Assembly (NCBI GenBank): GCA_015350385.1 | Contig: WNKI01000001.1 | Span: 1,915,870 to 1,979,869 of the forward strand | DNA from: Aculops lycopersici | Lineage: Eukaryota; Arthropoda; Arachnida; Trombidiformes; Eriophyidae | Length of the DNA stretch: 64,000 nt | Direction: 5' to 3' | Part shown: in pieces, positions 1 through 12,200 of the stretch | How positions within the stretch are numbered: position 1 is the stretch's first letter | Layout of the letters: every line of letters starts with the position of its first letter | Program-made: the position numbers and the translations under genes | Notes under the pieces: generated by a model | What the model was told of the DNA's origin: nothing | Databases searched by the model: none | Seen by the model: the letters and a program-made list of their open reading frames with translations, nothing else

Positions 1-187
1 TTAGTCGATCTGTTTGCAACTGAAAATATATCAAATCGAGAAAAGTTTTTCTCGATTTTATTTCCTCGCCTCGTCCCAAATTCTCCCTCTGTCTTTTTTA
101 TCTCTCAAAAGATGGATTCAATTGAAAATCAATCAAGAGTGTAGGTCAAGATTAATTTAACTTCAATTCTGTTCTCGTTCTACTTAC

Positions 188-2463
188 ATTTGGTGCAATT
201 GTGGATAATTGGCTCAGCTTCATCTTATTGTACAAACTGCTGATATTTCTCCTTTCCTCTCGGGGCAATGAGTACTGCATTTTGATTGTTTGGCCGAGAA
301 CAGCGGAAAACGATACCACGATTTTTAGTCTTTTTTCTATCAATTTACAAAAAAGAATCTAGATTCTTGGATGCTTATACTTACGTTTGCTAGCAAAGTC
401 TCAAAGTTCAACACATCGAGCATTTGGCGCTCGGCTTCCGGTTTGTCGGCGCCCAAAAGAGTGGCGCTCTCCACCATAAGCGAGTAGTAGGCGGCCACAG
501 CGGAATCGTTGAGACCTGATAATTTGAAGTTGATAAAAACAAGATTAGAAAGCGATTATCGGTCAGTATTTTGCTCAATTTCAAGTCCTTCCTATGGGAT
601 TGTTTCCGTCAGGTGAGCAGAGTAAATTATCCTATCAACAGCCACTTGATTGTTTCTGTCTATTGTCTTAGCGCAACAAATCAAGCCCTCCGGCAGCTAC
701 CTGCTAGTAATTTGTCTCACTGTTTCTCCCCAACTCCTCCCTTCCAAAACTCGACGACTAGTGAGTTGCGAGGAGGTTAGTGTTGCGTAATCCAAGTCTC
801 GCTTTGCAGGTGGCGCGGATCAATTAACCGCTCGATTGTCTCGAATGAGAGGATTGAATTGAGCTAGTGACCAGGTAACTCGAAGCGATTCGATTCAATT
901 GAGAGATTTGCATTTAACCGCAAAGCAATTGAATCGTCCGTCTCAATTTTGTCCTGTAATCGCGGAGATTTCAAAAGGAATTTGAATCAAAGTAAACCGA
1001 AAGCTGATGCGCTAAACTGAATCGAATCTAATTCTTGAATTCAGTTCAGACATTTAGCTGCGCAATTCTTTCAACGGTAGTTCAACTTCCGCTCTGTTCT
1101 TGGTAAACTGATATGATCAAAAACAAGTAGCTGTTGGTCCGAGAGGATTAGTTTCATTTACATAGTGCAGCCAAACTTACCCTTCAGTATGTAGCTCCTA
1201 TCTGGCATTCCAAGCGAAACTTGATCCAGCTAGTAGAGAGTGTTAATGTAGTTAGTTGGGACAGAAATAGAAATGATGAGGATGTTAGTTTCTTTGAAGA
1301 AGAAGACATAATTGATTAGATTGCAAACAGCGCAATGGCTGCGGTTAGAAAAGTCGCCGCCCACGCTCTCGCTAATGGGTATAAATATACACAGTAAACT
1401 TACATCTATCACATGCTTGGTGTTGTTTCTAAAGTCTGGCGTTACACTCAGATCAATGAGAACATCGTGACTGAATCCCATTTGCCTAAATTTAATCAGC
1501 AGGTCCAGCCAATTGAACGACTTGGCTGCTTCCGGCGACCAGCCAGATTTTGCGCCCAAAACCGGCCAGCCCCCTAGTTCGCGGATGACCTTGAGCAGTG
1601 GCTCGTTACCTAGTTCCTCAATGTGAGCTATGATTAATGTGATCATTGTTATCATATAAATATACATGGATTGTTAATTAATGTTACTCGCTTTGACGCA
1701 TACAGGTAACGAGTACCTGAGTTTGAGGGAAGGGGGCGGGAGACAGGGTGAGAGACACCCGATACTTACATGTGTTCATACAACTCTCGTACAAATTTCG
1801 CATTCCATTTACAATTGGGGTCTCGCCCTCGATGGCCGGTCGCTCGATCAGGTTGCGCAACTTGTTGTCGAGTTCATCCTGAATCACGGAAAAGAGCGAA
1901 ACCGAAGTCTTGTCCTCGGGAATCACCTGCGAGTCGATCCAATTTCCGCAAGAGTAACGGTAAAAGTCGTCGCAAGGGTCCACTTTTTCGTCCATATTCT
2001 TGAGAATTTCCGCGGCAGCCTTAACACAACCCGGAGTTAGGCAAACATTTTGGCTTGTCGTTTGCTGTTGTCGCTCCAAAGCATCGCTATTTACAAAACC
2101 TTGAATCTGCTTCGCCTGTCGCTTGATATTTGGCACTGGCGGTCTTGGTGCGAGGAGCTCGCCACTTTGTGGCGACTGGATCAAATTTGCAGGTAAAATC
2201 GACTTGAGACCAGAGACTTTGCGTTGATTTTGTTGGGTTCGTTGTTGCGGTTGCAATTTTGGTTGTGGTTGTTGGGGTAGCATAAAGGCAGAGTAGAGAT
2301 CGATTCCATCGCGTTCATTGTAGCGGATGGTTTCAATTTTCGATCCTTCGGTTAGTTGAATGAATGGCGATTTTTTGAGCGAAATATTATCGTGCAGCTG
2401 AATTGAGGCGATCAAAAGACATGCCAACAGGAAGTGACTTCCTCTTAGACGTTGCGTGGACAT
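188..2463 (-). CDS. M13 family zinc metallopeptidase (neprilysin-like), 5' part, five exons, continues beyond window start
   Basis: N-terminal part of a neprilysin-type ectoenzyme, a family that cleaves peptides outside the cell. Exons on the minus strand, by reading frame and GT/AG sites: 2463-1770, 1627-1404, 1229-1181, 515-385, 274-188; phases 1,0,1,0,0 match at every junction and each donor is GTAAGT. The first exon starts with a hydrophobic leader (LLACLLIASIQL), then a Pro/Gln linker, then the M13 opening CLTPGCVKAAAEIL and DPCDDFYRYSCGNW. Later exons carry GGWPVLG, LDQVSLGMPDRSYIL and LPREERRNISSLY, all M13 N-terminal-lobe signatures. The HExxH catalytic exon lies outside the window, so activity cannot be judged. 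I see no further exon in bases 1-187. A possible alternative 5' exon with a membrane anchor lies at 3714-3847. Confidence 0.85.
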
Positions 2464-2732
2464 TATCTCTTTCTTTTTGATTGAAGAACTTTTTAATATA
2501 GTTATTGTTAATGATCAATTAAATTAAATCAAACTGAAATCTAACTAAAAGACTACTCTATTATTGCTCGCAACTTTTTTCTCGATTCGATCGCTTATTT
2601 ATCGAGATTTCATTTGCTGACTAACTGCCAAGCTCAAGTTTGATGTTGTAGACTTTCAATTGCCAACTTTGAAAACTTGGCGCCACATGACCGAGTTTGC
2701 GGTTCGTGCTGATGAACTAACGACGACGACAA

Positions 2733-2759
2733 CCACTTGTCGATTCGATCGACAAGTGG
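2733..2759. repeat. Perfect 12-bp hairpin, 3-nt loop
   Basis: CCACTTGTCGAT, loop TCG, ATCGACAAGTGG. Noncoding position between the M13 start exon and its upstream membrane exon. Confidence 0.8.
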
Positions 2760-3631
2760 ATCGATTGGCGACCTGTGGCTGTTGCTGTTGCTCCTCATGC
2801 ATTTGATTGGCACATTTCAATTTCACCTTTTTCCCAGCTAAAACTTTACTCGCCCCACTAGCCAATTTGACGCACAAACCTTGCGAGATTCGCTTGCATT
2901 TTTCCAACTATCAAACTAACTCGCGATTCGCATTGTTATTATTGTTGTCTCTTTGGCCATCGCAAATGATGTAGTTGTCGCCTTTTCGAGCGCCAATCTA
3001 GTCGCAAGTCGATGGCCTTAAAACGTAAACGAGATTTCGAACTTCGCACTTCCCACTAAATTTCGCTCACTAGTATTCTGCTTGCCTTCCGATGAGCAAC
3101 ATCAAGTGGCACCGATAACAACAACAACAACAACAATAGCAACAACTGCGCCAATCGTAATGAGTGCGATTCGCTTAGTTGACTCCAGGCCTTTGAAGTC
3201 ACAGCCGCCGCCGCCGTTCGGCCGACTTATTAGTGCTGCGTCATCGATTGGCGGTGTCACCTGTCCGCTAGCCAGACACTTAAGTGACTTATGCCGACTC
3301 CAGCTCACGTGACAAAAAAACTTATGCGAGTCCATGGAAGTCAACTCATGGAAGTGCACCAGATACTTGGACTTCTGTGTTTTGAGTCTCCACTTGGAAA
3401 CTTTCCAGTTTCCTGGCTCAAAAATTACACCACCAAAGTGAGTGCAGGCGGAAAGTTGGTCGACTCAAGTTAGAGTGGCCAGTCAAGCGCTTTTTCCCCC
3501 ACTCTCACCTCCCAAAAGTCAAGGCCTGACTCTGTCTCTCGGCTTGAGGTTTTTAGTCTCATGTTACTGTCTAGTAGGATGCTCTTTTCTCCTCCCGTTC
3601 ATCGTGTCTTTTTCTTTGAAACCTTAAACAT

Positions 3632-3659
3632 GGTCATCTATCTCGCAGGTAGATGACCA
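3632..3659. repeat. Hairpin with about 10-bp stem
   Basis: TGGTCATCTA ... TAGATGACCA around the loop TCTCGCAGG. It sits just downstream of the M13 membrane exon on the minus strand, within the putative intron. Confidence 0.7.
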
Positions 3660-3713
3660 CTGCTAATTGGCTTTCAATGTTAACTACTCTTGGCGAGGCA
3701 ATAGTATACTTAC

Positions 3714-3847
3714 TTGTCGAGAATTGACCGCCAAAACTGGTGGCCGCTAGAAGTGTAACTAGCGATAAACTTAGTACCAGTGATGCAAATACAAATACGC
3801 AAAGTACCCGCTCCAATCTCGTCCGCCGATTCCACCAGGGCGGGTTG
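3714..3847 (-). CDS. Transmembrane-anchor exon of an M13-type peptidase, probably alternative 5' exon of the neighbouring gene
   Basis: A 134-base open stretch flanked by an AG acceptor (TTAG) and a GTAAGTATAC donor. It encodes NPPWWNRRTRLERVL followed by about 22 hydrophobic residues (VFVFASLVLSLSLVTLLAA), the layout of the neprilysin cytoplasmic tail and type II membrane anchor. It leaves the exon in phase 1. It lies on the same strand about 1.25 kb upstream of the exon that opens the M13 gene with its own start and leader. I infer that one gene makes a membrane form through this exon and a secreted form from the downstream start. The acceptor that would receive it is not clear: a phase-compatible AG lies inside the 2463-1770 exon, but with a poor pyrimidine tract. 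No start codon for this form is visible upstream. Confidence 0.55.
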
Positions 3848-4020
3848 CTAATTGATTTAACGTGTTCATATTTGCATGATGAGATATTTTTGGTTTTCGA
3901 TTGGAAGTGGAAATAGTCAAGAATTGGTTGGTTAGTTAGTTAGTTGGCTATGATGATGATTATTAGGTATCGAGTTTCATTTCATAGACTCAACCAGTAG
4001 CCTATACGATGAGTTTGGAT

Positions 4021-4049
4021 GCCTCATGTGTGTGGGCCACACATGAGGC
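4021..4049. repeat. Perfect 12-bp hairpin upstream of Iroquois
   Basis: GCCTCATGTGTG, loop TGGGC, CACACATGAGGC. It lies about 220 bases before the Iroquois start and has no coding explanation. Confidence 0.8.
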
Positions 4050-4271
4050 TCCCAGTGCGCCGGCGCATCATTTTGGCGCGTGGCAAGTGAAACTTTATCT
4101 GTAAAAAGAAGTGCTATGCGCTTGTTTAGCTCGCAGTCTATAGGCACGCGCTGGTTACTTTAGCCCAAATTTACTTGCTAGGTTAGTGTCGCAGAGAAAA
4201 CGTTTTGACGTCATTAAGTCTAATTTGGGAGTCGTTCCTTGGACATCATTAATTGAAATCGAGAGAAAAAG

Positions 4272-4945
4272 ATGCTCATTTCATCTTTGATCAGCCGCAA
4301 GAAGTTACAGTTAACGAAAATCATGGATCAGGTTCAGGATAACCAGCTTTACGGCTACGCTGGTCAGCCAGCCAACCCGGACCCATTGAGTTTGCAAGTA
4401 AATTATAATAATTTCATTTATCATAGTAATCATCACCCTAGTAGTCAAGCACAAGAATACCGCGATCAAGCGGACTATGTGAACAGTCAGGCGCGTCTAC
4501 GAACTCCGGACTTCACCCCAGTAACGCCCCAATTGGATTTTAGTCCATTTCATCAGACAGGAAGCTATTATCCATATCAGTCGGCACCGGCAGAGAGTTA
4601 CTTTCAAGCGATTCCAACGCAACCAGCGCAAAACGGTGGCCCTGGCGCCATGTATCCATATCAATCTCAGCCACCAACAGCTTTACAATCGCGACCATCG
4701 AGTCCGACATCAAGCAGCGGCTACTACTCCACAAATGACTCGACTAACATCACTAATCACAACCAACTAGCATACGCTGGCCATAATCAGTATGGACATG
4801 ATACGGCGCAACAATACGTTCCGTTTGCGCGAGGAGAAATGGTGGATTACATGCGAATCGACGAGACACCATCACAAAACAGCCAAAAAACTCGGCAATA
4901 CCCCTTGACAGAGCCACAACAACATCAGCACCATCAACTACCATT

Positions 4946-4985
<40 letters not shown>

Positions 4986-6065
4986 CGACCCCACCAATAT
5001 CCTTCGAATCCAACTTTGGACCAAGTCGTTTACCAAACTCAACCAGCAGAGGCGATCGTAAGACCAACACCCGGACAGGCGGGAGATGCGAGAGCTTTTT
5101 GTGTAGCATACCAATGTACCAACGACAATCAAGTCCCGACTTTACCTGAGACTGGCGGTAGATGTGGAGCTCAGCATTACCAAAGTGGGCAACAGCAGCA
5201 GTCGCAGCATCAGACTTTGAGATTGAATGGCGACACAGAGATGAGTCGGCCGCAGACTAACAGGTTGCAGCCGCAAGAGAATCAATCGGCACCGAAAAGT
5301 AAACAGCAGGATGCGAGACTTAAAGTTAAGAAATCGTCGACATTGACCACCAATTTAGCTGCAGCAAACCGTCTGATTGCTCGAAGGAAGAATGCGACGA
5401 GAGAGACGACGGCCACGCTAAAGGACTGGCTAGATGAACATGGCCACAATCCCTATCCAACTAAAGGCGAGAAGATCATGTTGTCGATCATAACAAAGAT
5501 GAGCTTGACTCAGGTGAGTACTTGGTTCGCAAATGCGCGGCGCCGGATGAAGAAGGAGAACAAGAATTGGACCATTTCCGGTAATCAGGTGACGTCAGGT
5601 GGCATGACAAATGCTGCCACCACGACCGAAACCGGGTCGAGCAATTCGGTGAGAGAAAATGGAGGGGTAATCACTTCGGCCGCACCCTCGTTGACGCCAA
5701 CATCAACTTCAACCTCCTCCTCTATGCGATACTTTATGGCCAAACACCAGAGGCAATTGGCCAGTTCAGGATTGACCTTCACAACGACGACAAGTGGCGG
5801 CGACTCGCTCATTACACTGGCCAATCCGGCGGCAATCTTAAGCAAGCACTCGACTGTCACTGGTGTTGCAGGTAAAGGTGACGAGTCGACGGTTGTGCAG
5901 CAACAGGAGCTGGCCCGATCGCAGGAGATAGAGGATGAAGTTGTAAAAAGACTCACCGATTTAACGGCAATCATGGACGAGGATGAGGAGAGGGAAGGTA
6001 AAACAAAGAGCGAGATAGGAAATCAAAATGATGAAGAAACTGAGAAGGTGGTAGCTCCAAGTTAA
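4272..6065 (+). CDS. Iroquois-class TALE homeodomain transcription factor
   Basis: Nuclear DNA-binding developmental regulator (mirror/araucan/caupolican/Irx class). The 597-residue frame has no intron. The homeodomain lies at about residues 372-434 with the Iroquois-specific string NPYPTKGEKIML and the helix-3 motif QVSTWFANARRRMKKEN. The N-terminal half is rich in Tyr, Pro and Gln with a poly-Gln run at about 227-238 encoded by CAA repeats; the C-terminal part is Ser/Thr-rich and ends in an acidic stretch (MDEDEERE). I do not see a clear Iro box after the homeodomain. Two in-frame starts are possible, 4272 and 4323; the second (AATCATGGAT) has the better context. An AATAAA follows at 6131. 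Which Iroquois paralogue it is cannot be decided from motifs alone. Confidence 0.93.
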
Positions 6066-6130
6066 TCAGATGCTTAGAGAGCAAGCAAATGAGAGTATTT
6101 GTTGCGCAAATGATGATAATACGAGTGTGC

Positions 6131-6136
6131 AATAAA
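6131..6136 (+). terminator. Polyadenylation signal AATAAA of the Iroquois gene
   Basis: Canonical AATAAA about 65 bases after the Iroquois stop codon. Confidence 0.6.
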
Positions 6137-7883
6137 TATAAGAAAGAGGGGGGGCAGAGATATATAAATCTGAATCATGATTTTGGTAGGCATATCTTAG
6201 GATAAAAAGTTAATGGACAACGACCAAGTCGTCATGACTCATTTATCTTGGAAGCATCTTTGAACCGCATAGCAGCGCTGCCTTGCGATTCGTTTCGAGG
6301 CGAGCCAATTCCAAAGCTAATGGCGAGCGAGTTGGGAGGTGGCAAGTTGGCCATAAGCTAAGAGCGCAACCATAATGTTGATTTATAAGACCAACCTGCT
6401 TGCTTACGGGAGTTGCTGCTTTGAATTTGAGACGAAGACTGTCGACTCGCAACAGACTAAAACTTGCGATAGGGAAAGTGGGAAAGAGAGGCAACTGAAT
6501 TTTTGCCAACTAGAGTGCGAAGTCTCGAGATTTTTATTTATTTCCAATCTGTCGTCAGGCGGAGCAAGGGACTCTGCTGCTAAAAAGCGCCGACTTAATG
6601 CTCACACAGTCGGTGGTTGTCTTCAGCTTTGGTTGTGCATCTTGCTCAGGCGTGTAGAATCGCGACGGCGAAGGTTGCGCTGCCCCTCTTTCCGGTTGCC
6701 AAGTAATCAAGATTAACGCGCTGCGCATTGACACCTTGCTGCTGCTGCTGCTTCAATGGCCGCCGAAATAGATGAGGATCGAGAGGGAGAGTGAGAGCGA
6801 CTTCCGGTTGGGAGGAGGAGAAGGAGAGCAATTAGCTACGGCCCTCGATATCTGCTCCAACTTAGTGGGATGTCGATACTCGCCGAGCGAGAGAGTGAGA
6901 GGGAGGATGGTGGAGTGTGAAACGATTTAAACGATGATTAATCGCGTTAAAAATCCAGCCTAAAAGACTGGAGACTCCACCAATTTGCCAAGTGGCCGCG
7001 AAAAGTCGAGCCCGCTAAATTGGCGGCGGTTTCTGTTTCTCCTCAACTCTCTCTCTCTCTCTATCTCTATCTCTAACCAACAACCGCCATATATGGCACT
7101 AAGCTTCGCCCACCAGGTGAGATTTTACGCCAGGTAATGGAAGTGAGCGGAGCGAGCTAGAGAGAAAGTCGCTATGCTACAAATAGACTCTGGAACTTCC
7201 GGTTCAACTGTCAGTCGGTGGCACTTTCCCGCTGACCACTGGCACTGCATTTGCTTCAGTCGAGTCCAGTCGAGTTAAAACCAAAACTCTCTCTCCCTCG
7301 TCGGCTGGCTTCAAGCGGAAAGTTAACAGAAGGGAATCCATCTAAATCAGAGAGCTAAAATAGAGAGATAGAGAGACAGAGAGAATGGACGTTGCGTGCA
7401 CTTTACCGTTCGACTTGTCAACTTTGGGACCAGCGATGGGGCAAACTGGTGGCTTTAGTGCTGCCAGTAGATGTTAATTCAGTTGCAGTGGCTCGTTTAT
7501 TTGAATCAAGTGGTCGGCCTCTCTCTTGCGCTCGCGTCCATTAGCTGCATGAGTGGCGTCGCTGCTCTTTTGGATTTTAGTAAGTCGGCGGGCGCGGAGT
7601 GCGACTAAACTAACCAGCCAATCGGCTGGCGACGTTGCATTTTGCGCGCGCCACTCTCTCGTTTGCCTCAGATTCTGGCACCGGATTTGCCAACGAATGC
7701 GAGAAAACTTTAACTTTAACTCTAGCTTCAACTTTGGCTTCGGCTCTGGCGATTGCAGCAAACTCTCCACTGCGCCAACCAACACCTCTAGGCGCTAGGC
7801 GTGCAAAATACTGACAGCGACTCTCGCTTTGCTCCTCGCTTCTCATCTCGTGGAAGTTGGCTACTCGTCGCAAGTGTCACGAG

Positions 7884-7995
<112 letters not shown>

Positions 7996-8149
7996 GGAAT
8001 CAGTCGAGTTTGTGGAAAAAGACAACCACTGAGGGGAAAAAGCCAACTTACTGGTCAGTCTATAAACGCAGTCAGTTCATTGACTGCTCTCCTGGCCACC
8101 ACCAAGTTGGTCGTGGCGGCGCGTCAACAACATTAGCCTAAAACGTTGC

Positions 8150-8176
8150 CAGTGGGATCTGACTCCGATCCCACTG
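8150..8176. repeat. Perfect 10-bp hairpin, 7-nt loop
   Basis: CAGTGGGATC, loop TGACTCC, GATCCCACTG, in the noncoding stretch after the CAACAG array. Confidence 0.75.
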
Positions 8177-9020
8177 CCACTGCCAGAGACGCCGCCTCTA
8201 GCCGAGATTCCGGTCTTCTGCTTCCTGTTACATAATCAAAACTATCGGTTCCATTGTTTTCAATTGCTCCTCTTACTCTCTATTGGAACTCACAGCGAGA
8301 TTTACATTTTGTTTTGTTTGCTCGCCAGCTCGCATTTTGTCCATGTATCAATTGTAACAGTTCGGTTGACACACGCACACAACAGTCTCTCTTTTTTCCG
8401 AGACAAATGGCTCCAGTTTCCGGTCCCTTTCGCCAGCGACACTGACAGGCGACAGTACCGCCACAGGCACGCCCACAACCCATCCAGATGAGCAGTGGGC
8501 CTCGCCTGGGAGGCGTGGCAGTGTCTACGCCAATCGGGGACGAGGGAGGGGTGGCTTTTTACCTGTCCAAATGAGCAGCAGCAGCAGTGGTGAGCGTAAC
8601 AACAATTGATGTACTGTACTCGAGTGCCACTTGCCGCCGTTGCCGTTGCCGCTGCCATTGTCAGCGGCTGTCACAATCTCGACTCGGGCTCGTGCCGCCC
8701 ACACGCGCCGAAGTGGAGCTCCCCAGTGGCGAGCGGAATGGACTCTCGCTACTCGGATTTCAATGGCATGCGAGTGGCGCCTGCGCCCAAGTTGACTGCT
8801 CACTTGGGTTGCCTCTTTCTCTCCTCTGATTGCTTTGCTCATCTTACATTCAATTGAGCAAGAGAGGGAGAGAAGCTAACCACAATGAACAATGCGAATG
8901 ATGGAGTTCAAGATGAGAACTCGAATGGAACTTGAATTGAAATGAACTCGCTGATGATTGAAAATTAACGGCAACAGCAACGACAACAAAACGACGAGAA
9001 GAAGAAAAACAGAAACTCAC

Positions 9021-9277
9021 CTGAACTTGGCGTTGATTGCGTCAGCGGATATCTCGCTTGAACTCAACGTAATTTGACTGTGACTTTGCTGCTGATTTCC
9101 AATGATCATGTCGCTTTGTGATTGTGCTGTCGAATCGGCCCCAAGTGGTAGGCCAATGGCGCCCAAGGGCGAGGGTTTGCTAATGACAATCCCATTGTTG
9201 TTATTGTTGTTATCGTCGTTGCTGTTGTCTTGATTGGGAGCCGACATTTTGGGCACGACTCTGGTGTTTCTCTCCAA
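9021..9277 (-). CDS. Possible first coding exon of an unidentified gene
   Basis: An open stretch of about 86 codons with a second Met at 9247 (MSAPNQDNSNDDNNN) ends exactly at a good donor (CAG|GTGAGT). It is Asn/Asp- and Ser/Gln-rich and ends SSSEISADAINAKF, which reads like protein rather than repeat. The exon leaves in phase 2. I could not find its partner exon downstream on the minus strand before Iroquois; it may lie in the gene-poor region. Function unknown. It could also be a transcribed 5' leader. Confidence 0.4.
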
Positions 9278-12200
9278 TCCAATATTTTGTCTTTCTATCT
9301 TGACTCTTCTCTTTTCTCAAAATTCTAATGGCACTTCAAATAGATTTAAATTACAAATCCAAGTCTTGGTTTCTTTCTTATTTGTTGCCGATCTTTAGCT
9401 TCTCTCCTTTTGATTTTGATTTTGATTCTGATGATTCATCAGGCAGTTTGATTGCTTAGTGACGAAACGCAACTTGTGGCTGAAAAAAAAATTAAAGCAA
9501 CAAACAAAGTGCATGTAGTGGTTGTAGTAGTGTTATTAGTGATGCCAGCAAAGCTAACTAAACTCTTTCCCTCTAATTTGGCGCTTGTTACTTGCTCGTT
9601 CTAGATAGCCGGTCGCGATTAAAAAAGAGACCAACTGATGGCAGCGAGTCAAAACTGGACTATCGATGTGGATGTCGGAAACCCCGACGTCAACGGAGAC
9701 TTTGACTTACTGCTTGGCGCTTGTTGTTGTTGTGGTTGTGGTTGCTGTTGCCGCAACCGGTGTCTTGGTGACACACAAAAGCCGGGCGCCTGATTGTCGT
9801 CGCTAAGTGTTTTCCCTTCTCACTTCTTCTTTTCCTTCTTCTTACCTACGTTCGCTTAGCTTGATGATAACTAATGTGTATGTCCTTTATGCGAACGTGA
9901 GCTTAACTGGCTTCCAAATCTCTTGGCTCGCGTCCGAGTGACCAGCTGACTCCCTAAGCGTCCGACTGGTTAGCTTGTTGCTTTTTCTCGTTGATTCGTT
10001 GGCAAGCTAACTTGACCGAGAGACCGACCAACCGAGCGAGCAACTGAGCGACTGAGCGACCGAGCGACTGACTGACTGACTGACTGAGCGAGTGGCTAGC
10101 GACCGACTGACCGGCTAACCAACTGTTAGTAGTGGCACCAGCAACAAGTTAATCGGCGAGCGGCGCGAAAATTTCTCTTAGCTGCCGCCACCACTGAAGC
10201 TGCCGCCGTCGCCACCACTGCTACCGTTACCTCTAACTACGGAACCGTGGCAATGCCAATCTAGAGCCAAACTGAGATGGTGAGCTAACAGTCGATTTAA
10301 CTAGCCGACTCGCTGGCTAACCGAATGGCTGGCTGATGGTGTCGATGGAAGTGATAAGCTGGCGCCGGGGAGATAAGGCAACCGCTTGCTTTTCGCATAT
10401 GCGCCGCGACCAACCCAAACTAAACCAAACTTAACTTAACTTAACTTAACTCGTCTCTTCTTCCTCTTTTTCCTATTTCTCCCCCTCGGTCCTTGTGATC
10501 CGGTGACTCACTTTTGCAGAGGAGCCGCGAGATGATCGCAGATTTGAACTCGTCGATGCTGGCGAACGAAATGAACGCAAGGCGACACTTGAATTGAGAG
10601 AAAGAGCAACAGGCTCCTGCTGTCGATAGTTTGTTGCGCATTGGCCACCAGGTACACCACTTGTTGCACAACCGCCACCTTCAAAGAGTTAAGCTGACCA
10701 CCGCCGGCGCAATCAACTCTAACTCAATTTACTTGGAATTTGTTGCTCTTGCTGCTGCTGCTGCTGTTGTTAGATTCAATTTCTGCCGTCCAATTGACTT
10801 TTTGCGCAACTCGGACCTTTGCAGCTTCCTCTCGCTCTCTTTTGCTGGTCCAATTCAAACTCCAATTCCAAGGCTAACCTTTGGCAAATCTACGATGCGA
10901 TGCGATGCGATGCGCCTCCAACAATAACAATCTTCCTAATCTCCGTTGCTCTCGTTCGCATCTAACGCCGATATTGCAATATATCCCCCAGGTGGTGGCC
11001 AGATTGTCGAGGTCGAAATTTTTAAGGTAGAGATCCTCGTAGAGCCAAGTTGTTGGTCAAACTTTGCCAATCGATGACATAAATACAATCTCCTCTTATC
11101 TTGCGAGATTGCCTCTTGCCTCCTCTCTTTCGTGTAGATTGCCGCGGGCAACAACAATAACAGTTTGCTCTTTTTGCTAGATAATTGAATTGATTCTTTT
11201 CTATTCTATTTGATTTAGTTTGGTTAGTTTAGTTGTTTCGAAAAATTTAGCGCTTTTCTTTCCCTCTCAAGCTACAAATGAAATTCAATTCGATTTGAAT
11301 GGCAGCAAATTGTTTCTTTTTCTTTGAGAAAAAAAATCGAAAGTTCATCTCCCTTTTATGCCCTCAAAACTTGACCAACTGAACACACTAACTTCAAAAT
11401 TTGACTCGCGATCAAGTGAAACTTGCTTTTTACAACTTTTCTAAAGCTTCCGTTTTCTCCCATAAAATTCTAGCACAAACAAAAAAGAGATAGATGGACT
11501 CGAACTCGATCTCAAAGCTCCACTCGAATCCAAAGGAATGGAAGCCGCAACTTGGCTAGCTCAAAAATCAATGATCAATTGCCATGTCAATCGGCTGGCC
11601 AGTGCAGGTCAATTGTGGTGGTATGTTTATATCTATCATCCGGTAGCAAGCAAGCAAGCAAAAGAGAGAAAGAGAGAGAGAGAGAGACGAAGCCAAATTT
11701 AATTATCTAGTCGCCACTAGTCTTTTGGAAAACTAACTTCACTCTTCCCTACTCACTGACCGTCTTCCTCTTGGTGGTCGTTTTTTAGAACACCGGTTGT
11801 TTAGTGCAACTTCCCGTGCATCTAATGTAACTAGATCACACCAGCCATGCAACGAAAGTGCGACAACCACTCCCGATTGGCCAAACCAAACCAAACCAAA
11901 CTTCCAGCTAAACCTCAATCCTCTTCCGATTCACACTCGCCACTCTCAGCTTTTGTCGGTCAATGATTTATAGCGAGCCCATAGAGTTCCGTCAGTTTTC
12001 CCCGTCGCTGCCTTAGTTTGCTTGCTGCCAACTCGCTCGCTTTTCTCGTAGTCTCATTAGTTTGACTGTTTGCCTCCAACTCTCACTCCAAAGAACGATG
12101 ACGTTGATGATGCTCGGTTTGTTTATGTGAGCCGATCAACTTTCGCTTGGTGTGGATGTCAACGACAGACTCGGAGGTTTCCAACCAGGGTTAGTGTTAA

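Noticed and set aside
5507..5530. Donor-like CAGGTGAGT inside the Iroquois homeobox
   Set aside because: It encodes the invariant QVSTWFAN of helix 3 in frame; splicing there would destroy the homeodomain.
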